Shown here: piece after piece, positions 8,429 to 16,485 of the stretch
Position numbering within the stretch: position 1 is the stretch's first letter
Layout: every line of letters begins with the position of its first letter
Notes under the pieces: model-generated
Database searches by the model: none
Seen by the model: only the letters and a program-made list of their open reading frames with translations
Told to the model about the DNA's origin: nothing
Assembly (NCBI RefSeq): GCF_002364335.1
Contig: NZ_DEXW01000060.1
Coordinates: 34,470-61,413, forward strand
Direction: 5' to 3'
Source: Winogradskyella sp. UBA3174
Lineage (GTDB): Bacteria; Bacteroidota; Bacteroidia; Flavobacteriales; Flavobacteriaceae
Length of the DNA: 26,944 bases
Program-made: the position numbers and the translations under genes

Positions 8429-9118
8429 TTATCTTCTACTTAAAAACATACTTACAAAGTAGAGTAGTGTTGCTAATGAACCTAACGCGGCAACTAAATA
8501 GGTTCTTGCTGCCCATTTAAGTGCATCCTCGGAACCTTTATATTCGTCTGGAGTTACCATGTTTTTATTCTTTAACCATGCCAATGCTCTATTGCTTGCA
8601 TCATACTCTACAGGAAGTGTTATAAATGTAAATAATGTCGTTACTCCAAATAAAACAATACCCAGCAGAAAAACAGAGTTACCAAAAGCAGTACCAGAAG
8701 CAGACAAAAATAGACCAGCCATAATAACAATATTAGAAAATTTACTACTTATCCCAACCGCAGGTACAATTGCAGAGCGCATTTTTAACCAACTATAAGC
8801 TTGTGCATGCTGAACAGCATGGCCAACCTCGTGCGCAGCTACAGCTGCTGCCGAAGCATTTCGCTGGTTATAGATAACCTCACTTAGGTTTACCGTTTTA
8901 TTTCTTGGATTGTAATGATCGGTTAATTGCCCTGGAGTAGAAATAACCTCAACATCTGTAATGCCATTATCTGCTAACATTTTTTCAGCAATTTCTCTAC
9001 CACTCATTCCGTTTCTAAGACTTACCTTAGAATAAAGGGCAAACTTGCTTTTTAATTTTTTGCTCACAAAAGAACTCACTAAAAAAATAACACCTGCAAC
9101 TATATAATATCCTATCAT
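8429..9118 (-). CDS. YugP-like zinc metallopeptidase (membrane)
   Basis: A 229-residue membrane protein of the DUF/Peptidase family typified by Bacillus YugP. An N-terminal helix (residues 1-19) is followed by a soluble segment with GMSGREIAEKML and the zinc-peptidase motif HEVGH at residues 96-100 (in AAAVAAHEVGHAVQHA), then two or three further helices and a C-terminal one. His96, Glu97 and His100 are the expected metal ligands and catalytic base. It sits upstream of the Bax-inhibitor-1 gene, so a shared role in membrane-protein handling is conceivable but not shown. Substrates are unknown. The ATG at 9118 starts the first membrane helix. Confidence 0.92.
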   Translation of the reverse strand: MIGYYIVAGVIFLVSSFVSKKLKSKFALYSKVSLRNGMSGREIAEKMLADNGITDVEVISTPGQLTDHYNPRNKTVNLSEVIYNQRNASAAAVAAHEVGHAVQHAQAYSWLKMRSAIVPAVGISSKFSNIVIMAGLFLSASGTAFGNSVFLLGIVLFGVTTLFTFITLPVEYDASNRALAWLKNKNMVTPDEYKGSEDALKWAARTYLVAALGSLATLLYFVSMFLSRR

Positions 9119-9206
9119 ATCTAATACTTATTAAAATTATCTTCAATAATTATAACAAATAGTACGCCAAAATTTAGTTAAGAAATTTTGTCAGGTTATT
9201 ACAAAC

Positions 9207-10307
9207 TTAAATGGCGTCAACAGACCAATTAAAGGCTTCGGCTATTTCTTGGTAAACAATTTTACCTTTAACTACGTTAAGTCCTTTTGCTAATGTTTCA
9301 TCGTTTTTACATGCGTTTTCCCAACCTTGATTTGCGAGACGTAAAACGTATGGTAACGTAACATTTGTTAAAGCTAATGTAGATGTATAAGGTACAGCTC
9401 CAGGCATATTAGCAACACAGTAATGTACAACATCATCTATAATAAAAGTTGGGTCTTCGTGTGTTGTCGCTTTAGTTGTTTCCATACATCCACCTTGGTC
9501 AACAGCCACATCAACCAATACAGTTCCTGGTCGCATGTCTTTTAACATATCGCGTGTAATTAATTTAGGTGCTACTGCACCTCTAACCAATACACCGCCA
9601 ATTATTAAATCGTGATCTTTTATACGTTTTCTAATATTATATTCGCTCGAAAACTCAGTAACCACATGAGGTGGCATTACATCATTTACGTAACGTAATT
9701 GTTTCATATTAATATCCATAACCGTTACATTTGCACCTAAACCAGCAGCCATTTTTGCAGCTTGTATACCAACAACTCCAGCACCAAGCACTAATACTTT
9801 TCCAGGAGGCACACCAGGAACTCCTCCTAATAATACTCCACGACCTTTAATTGGTTTTTCTAAATATTTCGCACCTTGCTGAATGGCCATGCGACCAGCA
9901 ACTTCAGACATTGGTGTTAATAATGGCAGTGACCCATCTTTGTCTTCAACCGTTTCATAAGCGATACAGACCGCTTTACTAGCTAACATTGCCTTAGTTA
10001 AAGGCTCGCTTGATGCAAAGTGAAAATACGTAAAGACAACATGGTGCTCCTTTATTAATGGGTATTCTTCTGCAATAGGTTCTTTTACTTTTATAATCAT
10101 GTCTGCAGCAGCATAGACGGCTTCAATAGTATCTAAAACAGTTGCACCAACAGCTTGGTAATCTTTATCAAAAAAACCACTGCCAAAGCCAGCATCTTTT
10201 TGCACAAATACGTTATGATTGTTTTTAGTGAGTTCGAAAACTCCTGAAGGAGTCATTCCCACTCTGTTTTCGTTGTTTTTAATTTCCTTTGGAACTCCAA
10301 TTTTCAT
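9207..10307 (-). CDS. ald: Alanine dehydrogenase
   Basis: NAD-dependent enzyme that interconverts L-alanine with pyruvate and ammonia. The 366-residue length fits the family. The N-terminus MKIGVPKEIKNNENRVGMTP is typical, and the Rossmann motif VLVLGAGVVGIQAAKMA and later VDVAVDQGGCMETT are family signatures. I chose ATG 10307 because the frame, although open for 23 more codons, has no family-like sequence upstream of it. It stands alone: the next gene upstream is more than 500 bases away across the repeat region, and YugP lies 88 bases downstream. Used in amino-acid catabolism, it fits with PckA for gluconeogenic growth. Confidence 0.97.
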   Translation of the reverse strand: MKIGVPKEIKNNENRVGMTPSGVFELTKNNHNVFVQKDAGFGSGFFDKDYQAVGATVLDTIEAVYAAADMIIKVKEPIAEEYPLIKEHHVVFTYFHFASSEPLTKAMLASKAVCIAYETVEDKDGSLPLLTPMSEVAGRMAIQQGAKYLEKPIKGRGVLLGGVPGVPPGKVLVLGAGVVGIQAAKMAAGLGANVTVMDINMKQLRYVNDVMPPHVVTEFSSEYNIRKRIKDHDLIIGGVLVRGAVAPKLITRDMLKDMRPGTVLVDVAVDQGGCMETTKATTHEDPTFIIDDVVHYCVANMPGAVPYTSTLALTNVTLPYVLRLANQGWENACKNDETLAKGLNVVKGKIVYQEIAEAFNWSVDAI

Positions 10308-10606
10308 TTGATAATTTTTAAGTTGAAAAAAATCTACTAAATGAAATTCACCATAAAATGATTGAAAATATGACAACCAAATTAATTAGGCTCCTTTCAT
10401 TTTTGTAGATTTTGAGGTTAATAGCACTGTGAAATACAATTAAAAAAACTATCTATCCAAATTTGATTATAAAAATGAAGTGATTTTTATGGAATTATTA
10501 TTTTGAAGGCTTTATTTTGAAAAGTTAATAATAAATAACTCATTTTCAGATAAATACATTAATAGACGAAGGTGTAATAGTTTCGATGAAATGAAAATTA
10601 AAAAAA
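10308..10606. other. Non-coding stretch upstream of ald
   Basis: About 300 AT-rich bases that should contain the ald promoter and leader. I see no open frame with a family-like product and no clear TAnnTTTG/TTTG pair, so the promoter is not placed. The REP-like array begins at the right-hand end. Confidence 0.5.
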
Positions 10607-10657
10607 GTTCTCGATATAAAATACTGAAAAACGCATGTCACTCGAACTGATATAACG
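10607..10657 (+). repeat. REP-like unit 1 (forward)
   Basis: About 50 bases beginning GTTCTCGATA and containing ACGCATGTCACTCGAACTGA. It is nearly identical to unit 3 and its inverse resembles unit 2. Non-coding, no transposase nearby. Confidence 0.85.
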
Positions 10658-10680
10658 TAAAAACATAACGTATGAAAGGG

Positions 10681-10730
10681 CACGTCACTTCGAGTGGTTT
10701 GTGAGGAACGAGCAAATTGTATCGAGAAGC
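10681..10730 (-). repeat. REP-like unit 2 (inverted)
   Basis: CACGTCACTTCGAGTGG through to TGTATCGAGAAGC. Its reverse complement begins GCTTCTCGATACAA and ends CACTCGAAGTGACGTG, matching the two ends of units 1 and 3, while the middle differs. Pairing with either neighbour would make a long hairpin. Confidence 0.85.
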
Positions 10731-10761
10731 TAATTAAATAAGTGGAAAAAGTTTTCAGATG

Positions 10762-10810
10762 GTTCTCGATACAAAATGCTAAAAAACGCATGTCACTCGA
10801 ACTGACGTAA
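10762..10810 (+). repeat. REP-like unit 3 (forward)
   Basis: GTTCTCGATACAAAATGCT followed by AAAAAACGCATGTCACTCGA and ACTGACG. Compared with unit 1 it has only a few substitutions over about 45 bases. Confidence 0.85.
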
Positions 10811-10831
10811 TAATTAAAAAACAACTGTTAA

Positions 10832-11191
10832 CTACTCTTGTAATTGAGTCACCTCAATAACTTTTTGATTTATGAAGATAATCAGAAGTAGTTCTTCTTT
10901 TGGTTCGAAAAAACTTGGTGGTCTGCCTAATCTATAGATAAAAGATTCTTGTTCTAAATTCACTTTAGAAGTTGGCTCTCCTAATAATCCCACAACTTCG
11001 TCTTTAGTTTTACCTATTAATAGCTGATTTTCAATAATATCGTCTACTAATTTATAGCGTGTTGCACGCTCGATTCTCCAGATATCTTTATCAAAACGCT
11101 CTTCGAAAAACTAAATCAGAGACGAACTCAAAATAAATGCTACAAAGAAAAATAACCCAATTTGATCATTTCGCTTTAGTCTTAATCTCAT
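10832..11191 (-). pseudogene. Small membrane-anchored BamE/SmpA-like protein, in-frame TAG
   Basis: Reading from ATG 11191, the frame gives MRLRLKRNDQIGLFFFVAF and on to SSSLI, then TAG at codon 27 (11113-11111), then continues without interruption in the same frame to TAG at 10832, 119 codons in all. The part after the stop is clearly protein-like: FFEERFDKDIWRIERATRYK, the motif LLIGKTKDEVVGLLGEP, and a beta-rich end (FIYRLGRPPSFF, LLLIIFINQKVIEVTQLQE). GKT-x-DEV-x-LLG-P is the pattern of BamE/SmpA-like domains found in small flavobacterial proteins. The premature stop falls inside the membrane anchor, so both halves are useless unless it is read through or is a sequencing error; TGG or TTG to TAG would need one change. 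No start codon follows that would rescue the domain. It ends 5 bases before leuS. Confidence 0.7.
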
Positions 11192-11195
11192 AAAC

Positions 11196-14100
11196 TTATC
11201 CTACAATATTTACAATTTTACCAGGAACTACAATCACTTTCTTAGGTGAACGACCATCTAATTGCGCAATGGTTTTTTCGTTTGCCAAAACAGCAGCTTC
11301 AATATCGTCCTTACTTAAATCTAAAGATAACTCAATTGTAAAACGTGTTTTGCCATTAAAAGAGATTGGATATTCTTTACTACTTTCCACTAAATAACTA
11401 GCATCAAACTCTGGGAACGATGCTTTAGAAATAGAGTCACTATTTCCTAACTGCGACCATAATTCTTCTGCAATATGTGGTGCATAAGGTGACATTAAAA
11501 TCAATAAAGGTTCTAAAATCTCCTTACTTGTACACTTTTGAGCTGTTAACTCATTTATAGCAATCATAAAAGTAGAGACCGATGTATTGAAAGAGAAATT
11601 CTCAATATCTTCTTGTACTTTCTTTATGGTTTTGTGTAATGTTTTTAAGTTGTCTTTTGTTGGCTCTGCAGCATTGATATTTAATCCGTTTTCACCAATA
11701 TACAATTTCCATAGTTTCTTAAGGAAATTATGGACACCTGTAATACCAGCTGTATTCCAAGGTTTGTATTGCTCTAATGGCCCAAGAAACATTTCGTAGA
11801 GTCTTAAACTGTCTGCTCCGTAATCTGCAACAATATCGTCTGGATTGACAACATTTAATTTTGATTTAGACATTTTTTCAACTTCCCTACCAACAGTATA
11901 GTTTTCGTTTTCAATTAATATTTTTGCATCATTATTTCCATAACTACTCTTGAAATCCTCAATTATTAATTCATCAGATGAATTAACAAATTTCACATTT
12001 ACATGAATTGGATTACAATTTGATTCAAAATTTTCAAAAACATCAAACTGATCTACTAACACATGATTTGGATTTTTTGAGTGAAACTCATCTTTTAACT
12101 CATCTATGAAACTTGTTAATTTACCTTTTTCTTCTTTTGATAAACTTTTTCTGTTATCGTAAATCGTTTTAGGTATATAAATATTTCCTTCAAAAAATGA
12201 GCTGTATGCAAGTTTATCTTCTTCAGTTGACTTAGATTTTCCATCTCTAAAGTTAAATCCAAAGGGTAAATGTAAAACATAAACAAAAGCACTAGTTCCC
12301 AATATCATCCCTTGGTTAATCAACTTTTTAAAAGGTTCTTCAACGTTTACAAACCCACGATCTTTTAAAAGCTTTACCCAAAAACGTGAGTATAATAGGT
12401 GGCCTGTGGCGTGTTCGCTTCCTCCAATATACAAATCGACGTTTTCCCAATAGTTGAGTGCGTCTTCGCTTGCAAAGGTGTCATCGCGCATGGCATCTTC
12501 CATATACCGGAAGAAATACCAAGAACTGCCTGCCCAACCTGGCATGGTGTTGAGCTCTAAAGGATGAATTGTTGTATTGTTTATTTTATCGTTGCTTACA
12601 ACAGCATTACTTTCTGTATCCCAAGCCCAAACATCTGCACGTCCTAAAGGTGGTTCACCTTCTTCGGTTGGTAAATATTTTTCTACTTCTGGTAATACAA
12701 TTGGCAAATGTGCTTTAGCAATCATTTGTGGCATGCCGTTGACATAATATACTGGGAATGGTTCTCCCCAATAGCGTTGTCTTGAGAACACTGCATCGCG
12801 TAAACGGTAATTGGTTTTACCTTCTCCTTGCCCGATTTTTTCTAATTCGTAAATGGCACGTTTGCTTGCCTTTTTACAGTTCATTCCGTTAAGGAAATCA
12901 CTATTTGCAATCTTTACATTGTCTTTAGAACCATACGCTTCTTCAGAAATGTCTACGCCTTCAAAAATATTAGGAATTTCAATTCCAAAATGATTAGCAA
13001 AATCATAATCGCGCTGGTCACCACATGGTACAGCCATAACTGCTCCAGTTCCGTAACTTGCTAAAACGTAATCCCCAATCCATATTTGAACAGGTTCTTT
13101 TGAAAATGGATGCTCTGCATACGCTCCTGTAAACACTCCAGAAATGGTTTTTACATCTGCCATTCGCTCGCGTTCGCTTCGCTTAGCTGTTTTTAGTATG
13201 TAGGCTTCTACCTCAGCTTTTTGAGCTTCAGTTGTCAGTTGTGAAACTAGCTCGTGTTCTGGCGCTAATGTCATAAAGTTTACACCGAATATTGTGTCAG
13301 GGCGCGTCGTAAATACATCTATGTTTTCATCATGTCCATTAACGTTAAATGAAACCGTAGCACCAACAGACTTCCCAATCCAGTTGCGCTGCGTTTCTTT
13401 TAGTGCATCAGTCCAATCAATAGTATCTAAACCTTGCAACAAACGCTCAGCATAAGCAGAAATTCGCATGCTCCATTGCGTCATTTTTTTACGCACTACA
13501 GGATAACCTCCACGTTCTGAAACTCCATTAACAATTTCATCATTGGCTAAAACGGTTCCGAGTTCTGGGCACCAGTTCACTTCTGTTTCGGCTAAATAGG
13601 TTAATCTATATTTTAATAAAACTTCTTGTTGTTTTTCAGAGGAGTAGCCATTCCAATCCTCAGTTGTAAATGATTCTATATTATCATCGCAAGCGGCATT
13701 GACTGTTGTGTTTCCTTCCAAAGAAAATAGTTTAACCAACGTCTTTATATCTTCCGCTTTATTTGAATCGTTATTATACCAAGACTCAAATAATTGAATA
13801 AAAATCCATTGTGTCCATTTGTAATATTCAGGATTTGAGGTTCGCACTTCTCTACTCCAATCAAAAGAAAATCCGATTTGATCTAACTGTCTGCGATACG
13901 TTTTAATATTCGTTTGAGTTGTAACAGCAGGATGCTGACCCGTTTGGATAGCATATTGTTCTGCAGGCAATCCAAAACTATCATAACCTTGAGGATGCAA
14001 CACATTAAAACCTTTGTGACGTTTGTAACGTGCATAAATATCACTGGCAATATAACCTAATGGATGACCAACATGTAAACCTGCTCCACTTGGGTAAGGG

Positions 14101-14216
14101 AACATATCTAACACGTAGTATTTTGGCTTCTCGCTTGTGTTTGAAGCTTTAAACGTTTCATTTTTTGCCCAGTAGTCTTGCCACTTCTTTTCGATTTGAT
14201 TGAAATCGTACCTCAT
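11196..14216 (-). CDS. leuS: Leucyl-tRNA synthetase
   Basis: Class I aminoacyl-tRNA synthetase charging tRNA-Leu. From ATG 14216 the protein has 1006 residues. The adenylate-binding HVGH (residues 48-51) stands for HIGH, and KMSKS is at 781-785. The editing domain (GVNFMTLAPEHELV region), the SRQRYWGEPFPVYY block and the C-terminal anticodon-binding region (SPYAPHIAEELWSQLG) are all present. I chose 14216 because the 40 residues before MRYDFNQIEKKWQDYW do not resemble LeuRS and overlap the putative promoter. Two loops are long: one at about 90-150, which I recall as usual in Bacteroidota, and one between AFVY (about 644) and KMSKS that is 50-60 residues longer than I expect. The frame is intact. 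Confidence 0.97.
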   Translation of the reverse strand: MRYDFNQIEKKWQDYWAKNETFKASNTSEKPKYYVLDMFPYPSGAGLHVGHPLGYIASDIYARYKRHKGFNVLHPQGYDSFGLPAEQYAIQTGQHPAVTTQTNIKTYRRQLDQIGFSFDWSREVRTSNPEYYKWTQWIFIQLFESWYNNDSNKAEDIKTLVKLFSLEGNTTVNAACDDNIESFTTEDWNGYSSEKQQEVLLKYRLTYLAETEVNWCPELGTVLANDEIVNGVSERGGYPVVRKKMTQWSMRISAYAERLLQGLDTIDWTDALKETQRNWIGKSVGATVSFNVNGHDENIDVFTTRPDTIFGVNFMTLAPEHELVSQLTTEAQKAEVEAYILKTAKRSERERMADVKTISGVFTGAYAEHPFSKEPVQIWIGDYVLASYGTGAVMAVPCGDQRDYDFANHFGIEIPNIFEGVDISEEAYGSKDNVKIANSDFLNGMNCKKASKRAIYELEKIGQGEGKTNYRLRDAVFSRQRYWGEPFPVYYVNGMPQMIAKAHLPIVLPEVEKYLPTEEGEPPLGRADVWAWDTESNAVVSNDKINNTTIHPLELNTMPGWAGSSWYFFRYMEDAMRDDTFASEDALNYWENVDLYIGGSEHATGHLLYSRFWVKLLKDRGFVNVEEPFKKLINQGMILGTSAFVYVLHLPFGFNFRDGKSKSTEEDKLAYSSFFEGNIYIPKTIYDNRKSLSKEEKGKLTSFIDELKDEFHSKNPNHVLVDQFDVFENFESNCNPIHVNVKFVNSSDELIIEDFKSSYGNNDAKILIENENYTVGREVEKMSKSKLNVVNPDDIVADYGADSLRLYEMFLGPLEQYKPWNTAGITGVHNFLKKLWKLYIGENGLNINAAEPTKDNLKTLHKTIKKVQEDIENFSFNTSVSTFMIAINELTAQKCTSKEILEPLLILMSPYAPHIAEELWSQLGNSDSISKASFPEFDASYLVESSKEYPISFNGKTRFTIELSLDLSKDDIEAAVLANEKTIAQLDGRSPKKVIVVPGKIVNIVG

Positions 14217-14242
14217 AGTGCTATTTTCCTTGAAATAAGGCA

Positions 14243-14290
14243 CAAATTTAAAGGTATTACAACACAATAAAAAACTAAACGTTGTAATAC
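14243..14290 (-). promoter_or_regulatory. Candidate leuS promoter with operator-like inverted repeat
   Basis: TAAATTTG on the minus strand (14250-14243) fits the -7 consensus and lies 26 bases before the leuS ATG. Immediately upstream is a perfect 10-bp inverted repeat, GTATTACAAC (14254-14263) and GTTGTAATAC (14281-14290), with a 17-base spacer. The proximal arm fills the -33/-7 spacer, so a bound repressor could block leuS; the region also serves ftsX on the other strand. Confidence 0.5.
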
Positions 14291-14342
14291 TGCACAGATG
14301 TAAATTCTTTATTATTTTTACAGTACTAATTAGCATTAATCC

Positions 14343-15221
14343 ATGGCATCATCATTTGACAATTATCAAAAGCGCAAACTTATATCCTCATACATCTCTG
14401 TAGTAGTAAGTATTGCGTTGGTTTTATTCCTTTTAGGATGCCTTGGCCTTTTAGTTATTAACTCTAAAAAAGTTGCAGATCACTTTAAAGAACAAGTGGT
14501 TATGACCATATACATAAACGATACAGCTAAAGAAGTTGAAGTTAATCAGCTTAATAAAAGCTTGGCCATGGCAGATTACACCAAAGAAGCAAAATATGTA
14601 TCTAAAGACGAAGCTGCTGAACTTATGAAAGCTGAAACTGGTGAAGACTTTATGGATTTTGTGGGTTATAATCCGCTAAAGAACTCTATTGACGTATACC
14701 TTAAAGCAGACTACGTAACTACTGAACAGTTAACAGAAATAACAGAAAGTCTCTCTAACAAAGCGTTTATTGAAGAGATTAAGTACGACAACGATCTCGT
14801 TGAACTTATGAATAACAATGTAAAGAAAATCACCTTTTGGGTATTACTCATCAGTGGTTTATTTACGCTAATTGCAGTTTTATTAATTAATAGTTCTATT
14901 CGCTTAGCTGTCTATTCTAAACGTTTTATTATTAAAACAATGCAAATGGTTGGTGCAACAAAAACATTTATCCGTAGACCTTTTGTTTGGAAGAGTGTGC
15001 AATTAGGTATTTTTGGTGCTATTGTTGCTTTAGCAGGTATGGCAGTAGTACTTTATTATTTAGATATTACATTCCCAGAATTAGAGCTTCTAAGAAACAC
15101 AATTCCTATTATTGCGCTATTTGCTGGAATCTTCTTTTTAGGTGTCATCATTACTTGGATAAGTACTTTTATTGCAACACAGCGTTTCTTAAATTTAAAG
15201 ACGGATCAGTTGTATTATTAG
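14343..15221 (+). CDS. ftsX: Cell division protein FtsX
   Basis: Membrane subunit of the FtsEX ABC-type complex, which couples cytosolic ATP hydrolysis to activation of peptidoglycan hydrolases at the division site. The 292-residue protein has an N-terminal cytosolic stretch, one helix (about residues 17-40), a large periplasmic loop, then three helices (about 163-184, 215-237 and 250-275). QMVGATKTFIRRPFVWKS in the cytosolic loop between helices 2 and 3 is a family signature. FtsE is not in this window. It opens the cluster ftsX, TlpA-like lipoprotein, broken small gene, DUF3098, uppP, truB. It is divergent from leuS. Confidence 0.96.
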   Translation: MASSFDNYQKRKLISSYISVVVSIALVLFLLGCLGLLVINSKKVADHFKEQVVMTIYINDTAKEVEVNQLNKSLAMADYTKEAKYVSKDEAAELMKAETGEDFMDFVGYNPLKNSIDVYLKADYVTTEQLTEITESLSNKAFIEEIKYDNDLVELMNNNVKKITFWVLLISGLFTLIAVLLINSSIRLAVYSKRFIIKTMQMVGATKTFIRRPFVWKSVQLGIFGAIVALAGMAVVLYYLDITFPELELLRNTIPIIALFAGIFFLGVIITWISTFIATQRFLNLKTDQLYY

Positions 15222-15272
15222 TCTTTAAATACCAAAACAATTCTTTTTACGTTTTAAGCTGAAACCAACTTA

Positions 15273-16484
15273 ATGAAAAATATAATTCTGTTTTTAGCTG
15301 TAATACTTTGCCTTTTTTCTTGTGAAGATAGCGTTGATATTACCATAGCTGAAATTGGCAAATCTGCACCAGACTATACATTTACAAATATTCTTAATAG
15401 TGATTCTACGGCAATTGCATTAAAAGATTTTAAAGGTAAAACTGTTATTTTAGAATTTTGGGCGACTTGGTGTGGCCCTTGTATTCCGGCTATGAAAAAA
15501 CTAGACAGCCTTCAAACTAAATTTAAAGATGACTTAGAAATAATTACTGTTTCGCATGAAGACAATCCTAGATTAGAACGCTTTATTAAAACAACAGGCT
15601 CAAAACTAAGGATCGTATCTGATTCAACACACAACAGTTTTTTTAAGTATAAAGTCATACCGCATTCGATTATAATTGATAAAGAAGGAATTGTTCGTGC
15701 TATAACAAGTCCAGAGAATATCACCTCAGATGTTATTAAAACCTTGATTACTGATAATACTATAGGCTTACCTTTAAAAGATGATTTCTATATTGACCCT
15801 ACTTTAAAAGTTGAAACTATAGCAACAGTTGAAAATCCGGATTACAGGATTATTTTAAAAGGTTACAATCAGGAAAAAAGAGGTAGCTCAAGATTACTCT
15901 CAACTATTGACGGTACTATTAACGGCATTGAAATGTCAAATAGCACCATACCAAGGTTATACCAAACGTTGTTTGATGTATCATCACCAGTAAGAATGGT
16001 CTATTCAGATGGTTTGTCGGAAGATGATTTTCCGTATGATGATGAGAATAAATACAATTTCATTATTGAAGCATCAAAAGCTTATGAAGATAAATGGCGA
16101 GCCACTGCAATTGCCTTTCTTAATGATCAATTCTTTGTTAATGGAAGAATGTCTGCGATTATTAAAAACACCTTTGTTTTAACTAAAATTAATGACACGT
16201 TAAAACCATCAACAGCGGAAAAAACCGAATATATGTTTATGGGACCTATCCTTAAAACTAAAAAAATAAAGATGAGTAGATTGGTCGCCTATTTAGAGAA
16301 CTTTTTACCAGAGCCTGTGATTGACCAAACTAATTTAGAGGCTGAGTACGATATTTCTTTAGAATGGCAATCTGAAGACCCTAAAACACTACATACCGAA
16401 TTAGCCAAGTATGGTCTAAAATTAGAACGTTCTGACCAACCCTTGCCAGTGGAAGTTATGGAAATATTCAATAAAAAAGGCTAA
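15273..16484 (+). CDS. TlpA-like thioredoxin lipoprotein with DUF3738-like C-terminus
   Basis: A 403-residue periplasmic or outer-membrane-anchored lipoprotein. The signal peptide ends at lipobox Cys17 (LFSC). Residues about 28-165 form a TlpA/ResA-like thioredoxin domain with active site WCGPC (Cys67, Cys70) and the cis-proline region VIPHSIIIDKEG. The C-terminal half, ending with VIDQTNLEAEYDISLEW, YGLKLERSDQPLPVEVMEIF, resembles the DUF3738 / TIGR03435 family (known from Acidobacteria and Planctomycetes), where the consensus is like VVDKTGLTGKYDFTLEW. So a disulfide reductase is fused to a domain of unknown role. It lies between ftsX and the DUF3098/uppP/truB genes, a place where I do not recall such a gene. 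Confidence 0.88.
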   Translation: MKNIILFLAVILCLFSCEDSVDITIAEIGKSAPDYTFTNILNSDSTAIALKDFKGKTVILEFWATWCGPCIPAMKKLDSLQTKFKDDLEIITVSHEDNPRLERFIKTTGSKLRIVSDSTHNSFFKYKVIPHSIIIDKEGIVRAITSPENITSDVIKTLITDNTIGLPLKDDFYIDPTLKVETIATVENPDYRIILKGYNQEKRGSSRLLSTIDGTINGIEMSNSTIPRLYQTLFDVSSPVRMVYSDGLSEDDFPYDDENKYNFIIEASKAYEDKWRATAIAFLNDQFFVNGRMSAIIKNTFVLTKINDTLKPSTAEKTEYMFMGPILKTKKIKMSRLVAYLENFLPEPVIDQTNLEAEYDISLEWQSEDPKTLHTELAKYGLKLERSDQPLPVEVMEIFNKKG

Positions 16485-16485
16485 C

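Noticed and set aside
8559..8798. Plus-strand frame opposite the YugP-like gene
   Set aside because: Shadow of the real minus-strand gene, no protein-like features.
9168..9190. 8-bp inverted repeat CAAAATTT/AAATTTTG between ald and YugP genes
   Set aside because: Only A and T pairs apart from the ends and no U-run on either strand; too weak for a terminator call.
10308..10376. 23-residue extension of alanine dehydrogenase
   Set aside because: The family begins at MKIGVPKEIK; the extension has no similarity to it.
10546..10824. 92-codon minus-strand open frame
   Set aside because: It runs through the three REP-like units, and its sequence is only a translation of the repeats; no family-like features.
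14217..14336. 40-residue N-terminal extension of LeuS
   Set aside because: Not LeuRS-like, and it overlaps the predicted promoter and inverted repeat; MRYDFNQIEKKW is the usual start.
14987..15262. Plus-strand frame inside ftsX
   Set aside because: Cys- and Tyr-rich shadow of ftsX in another frame; ftsX itself has all family features.
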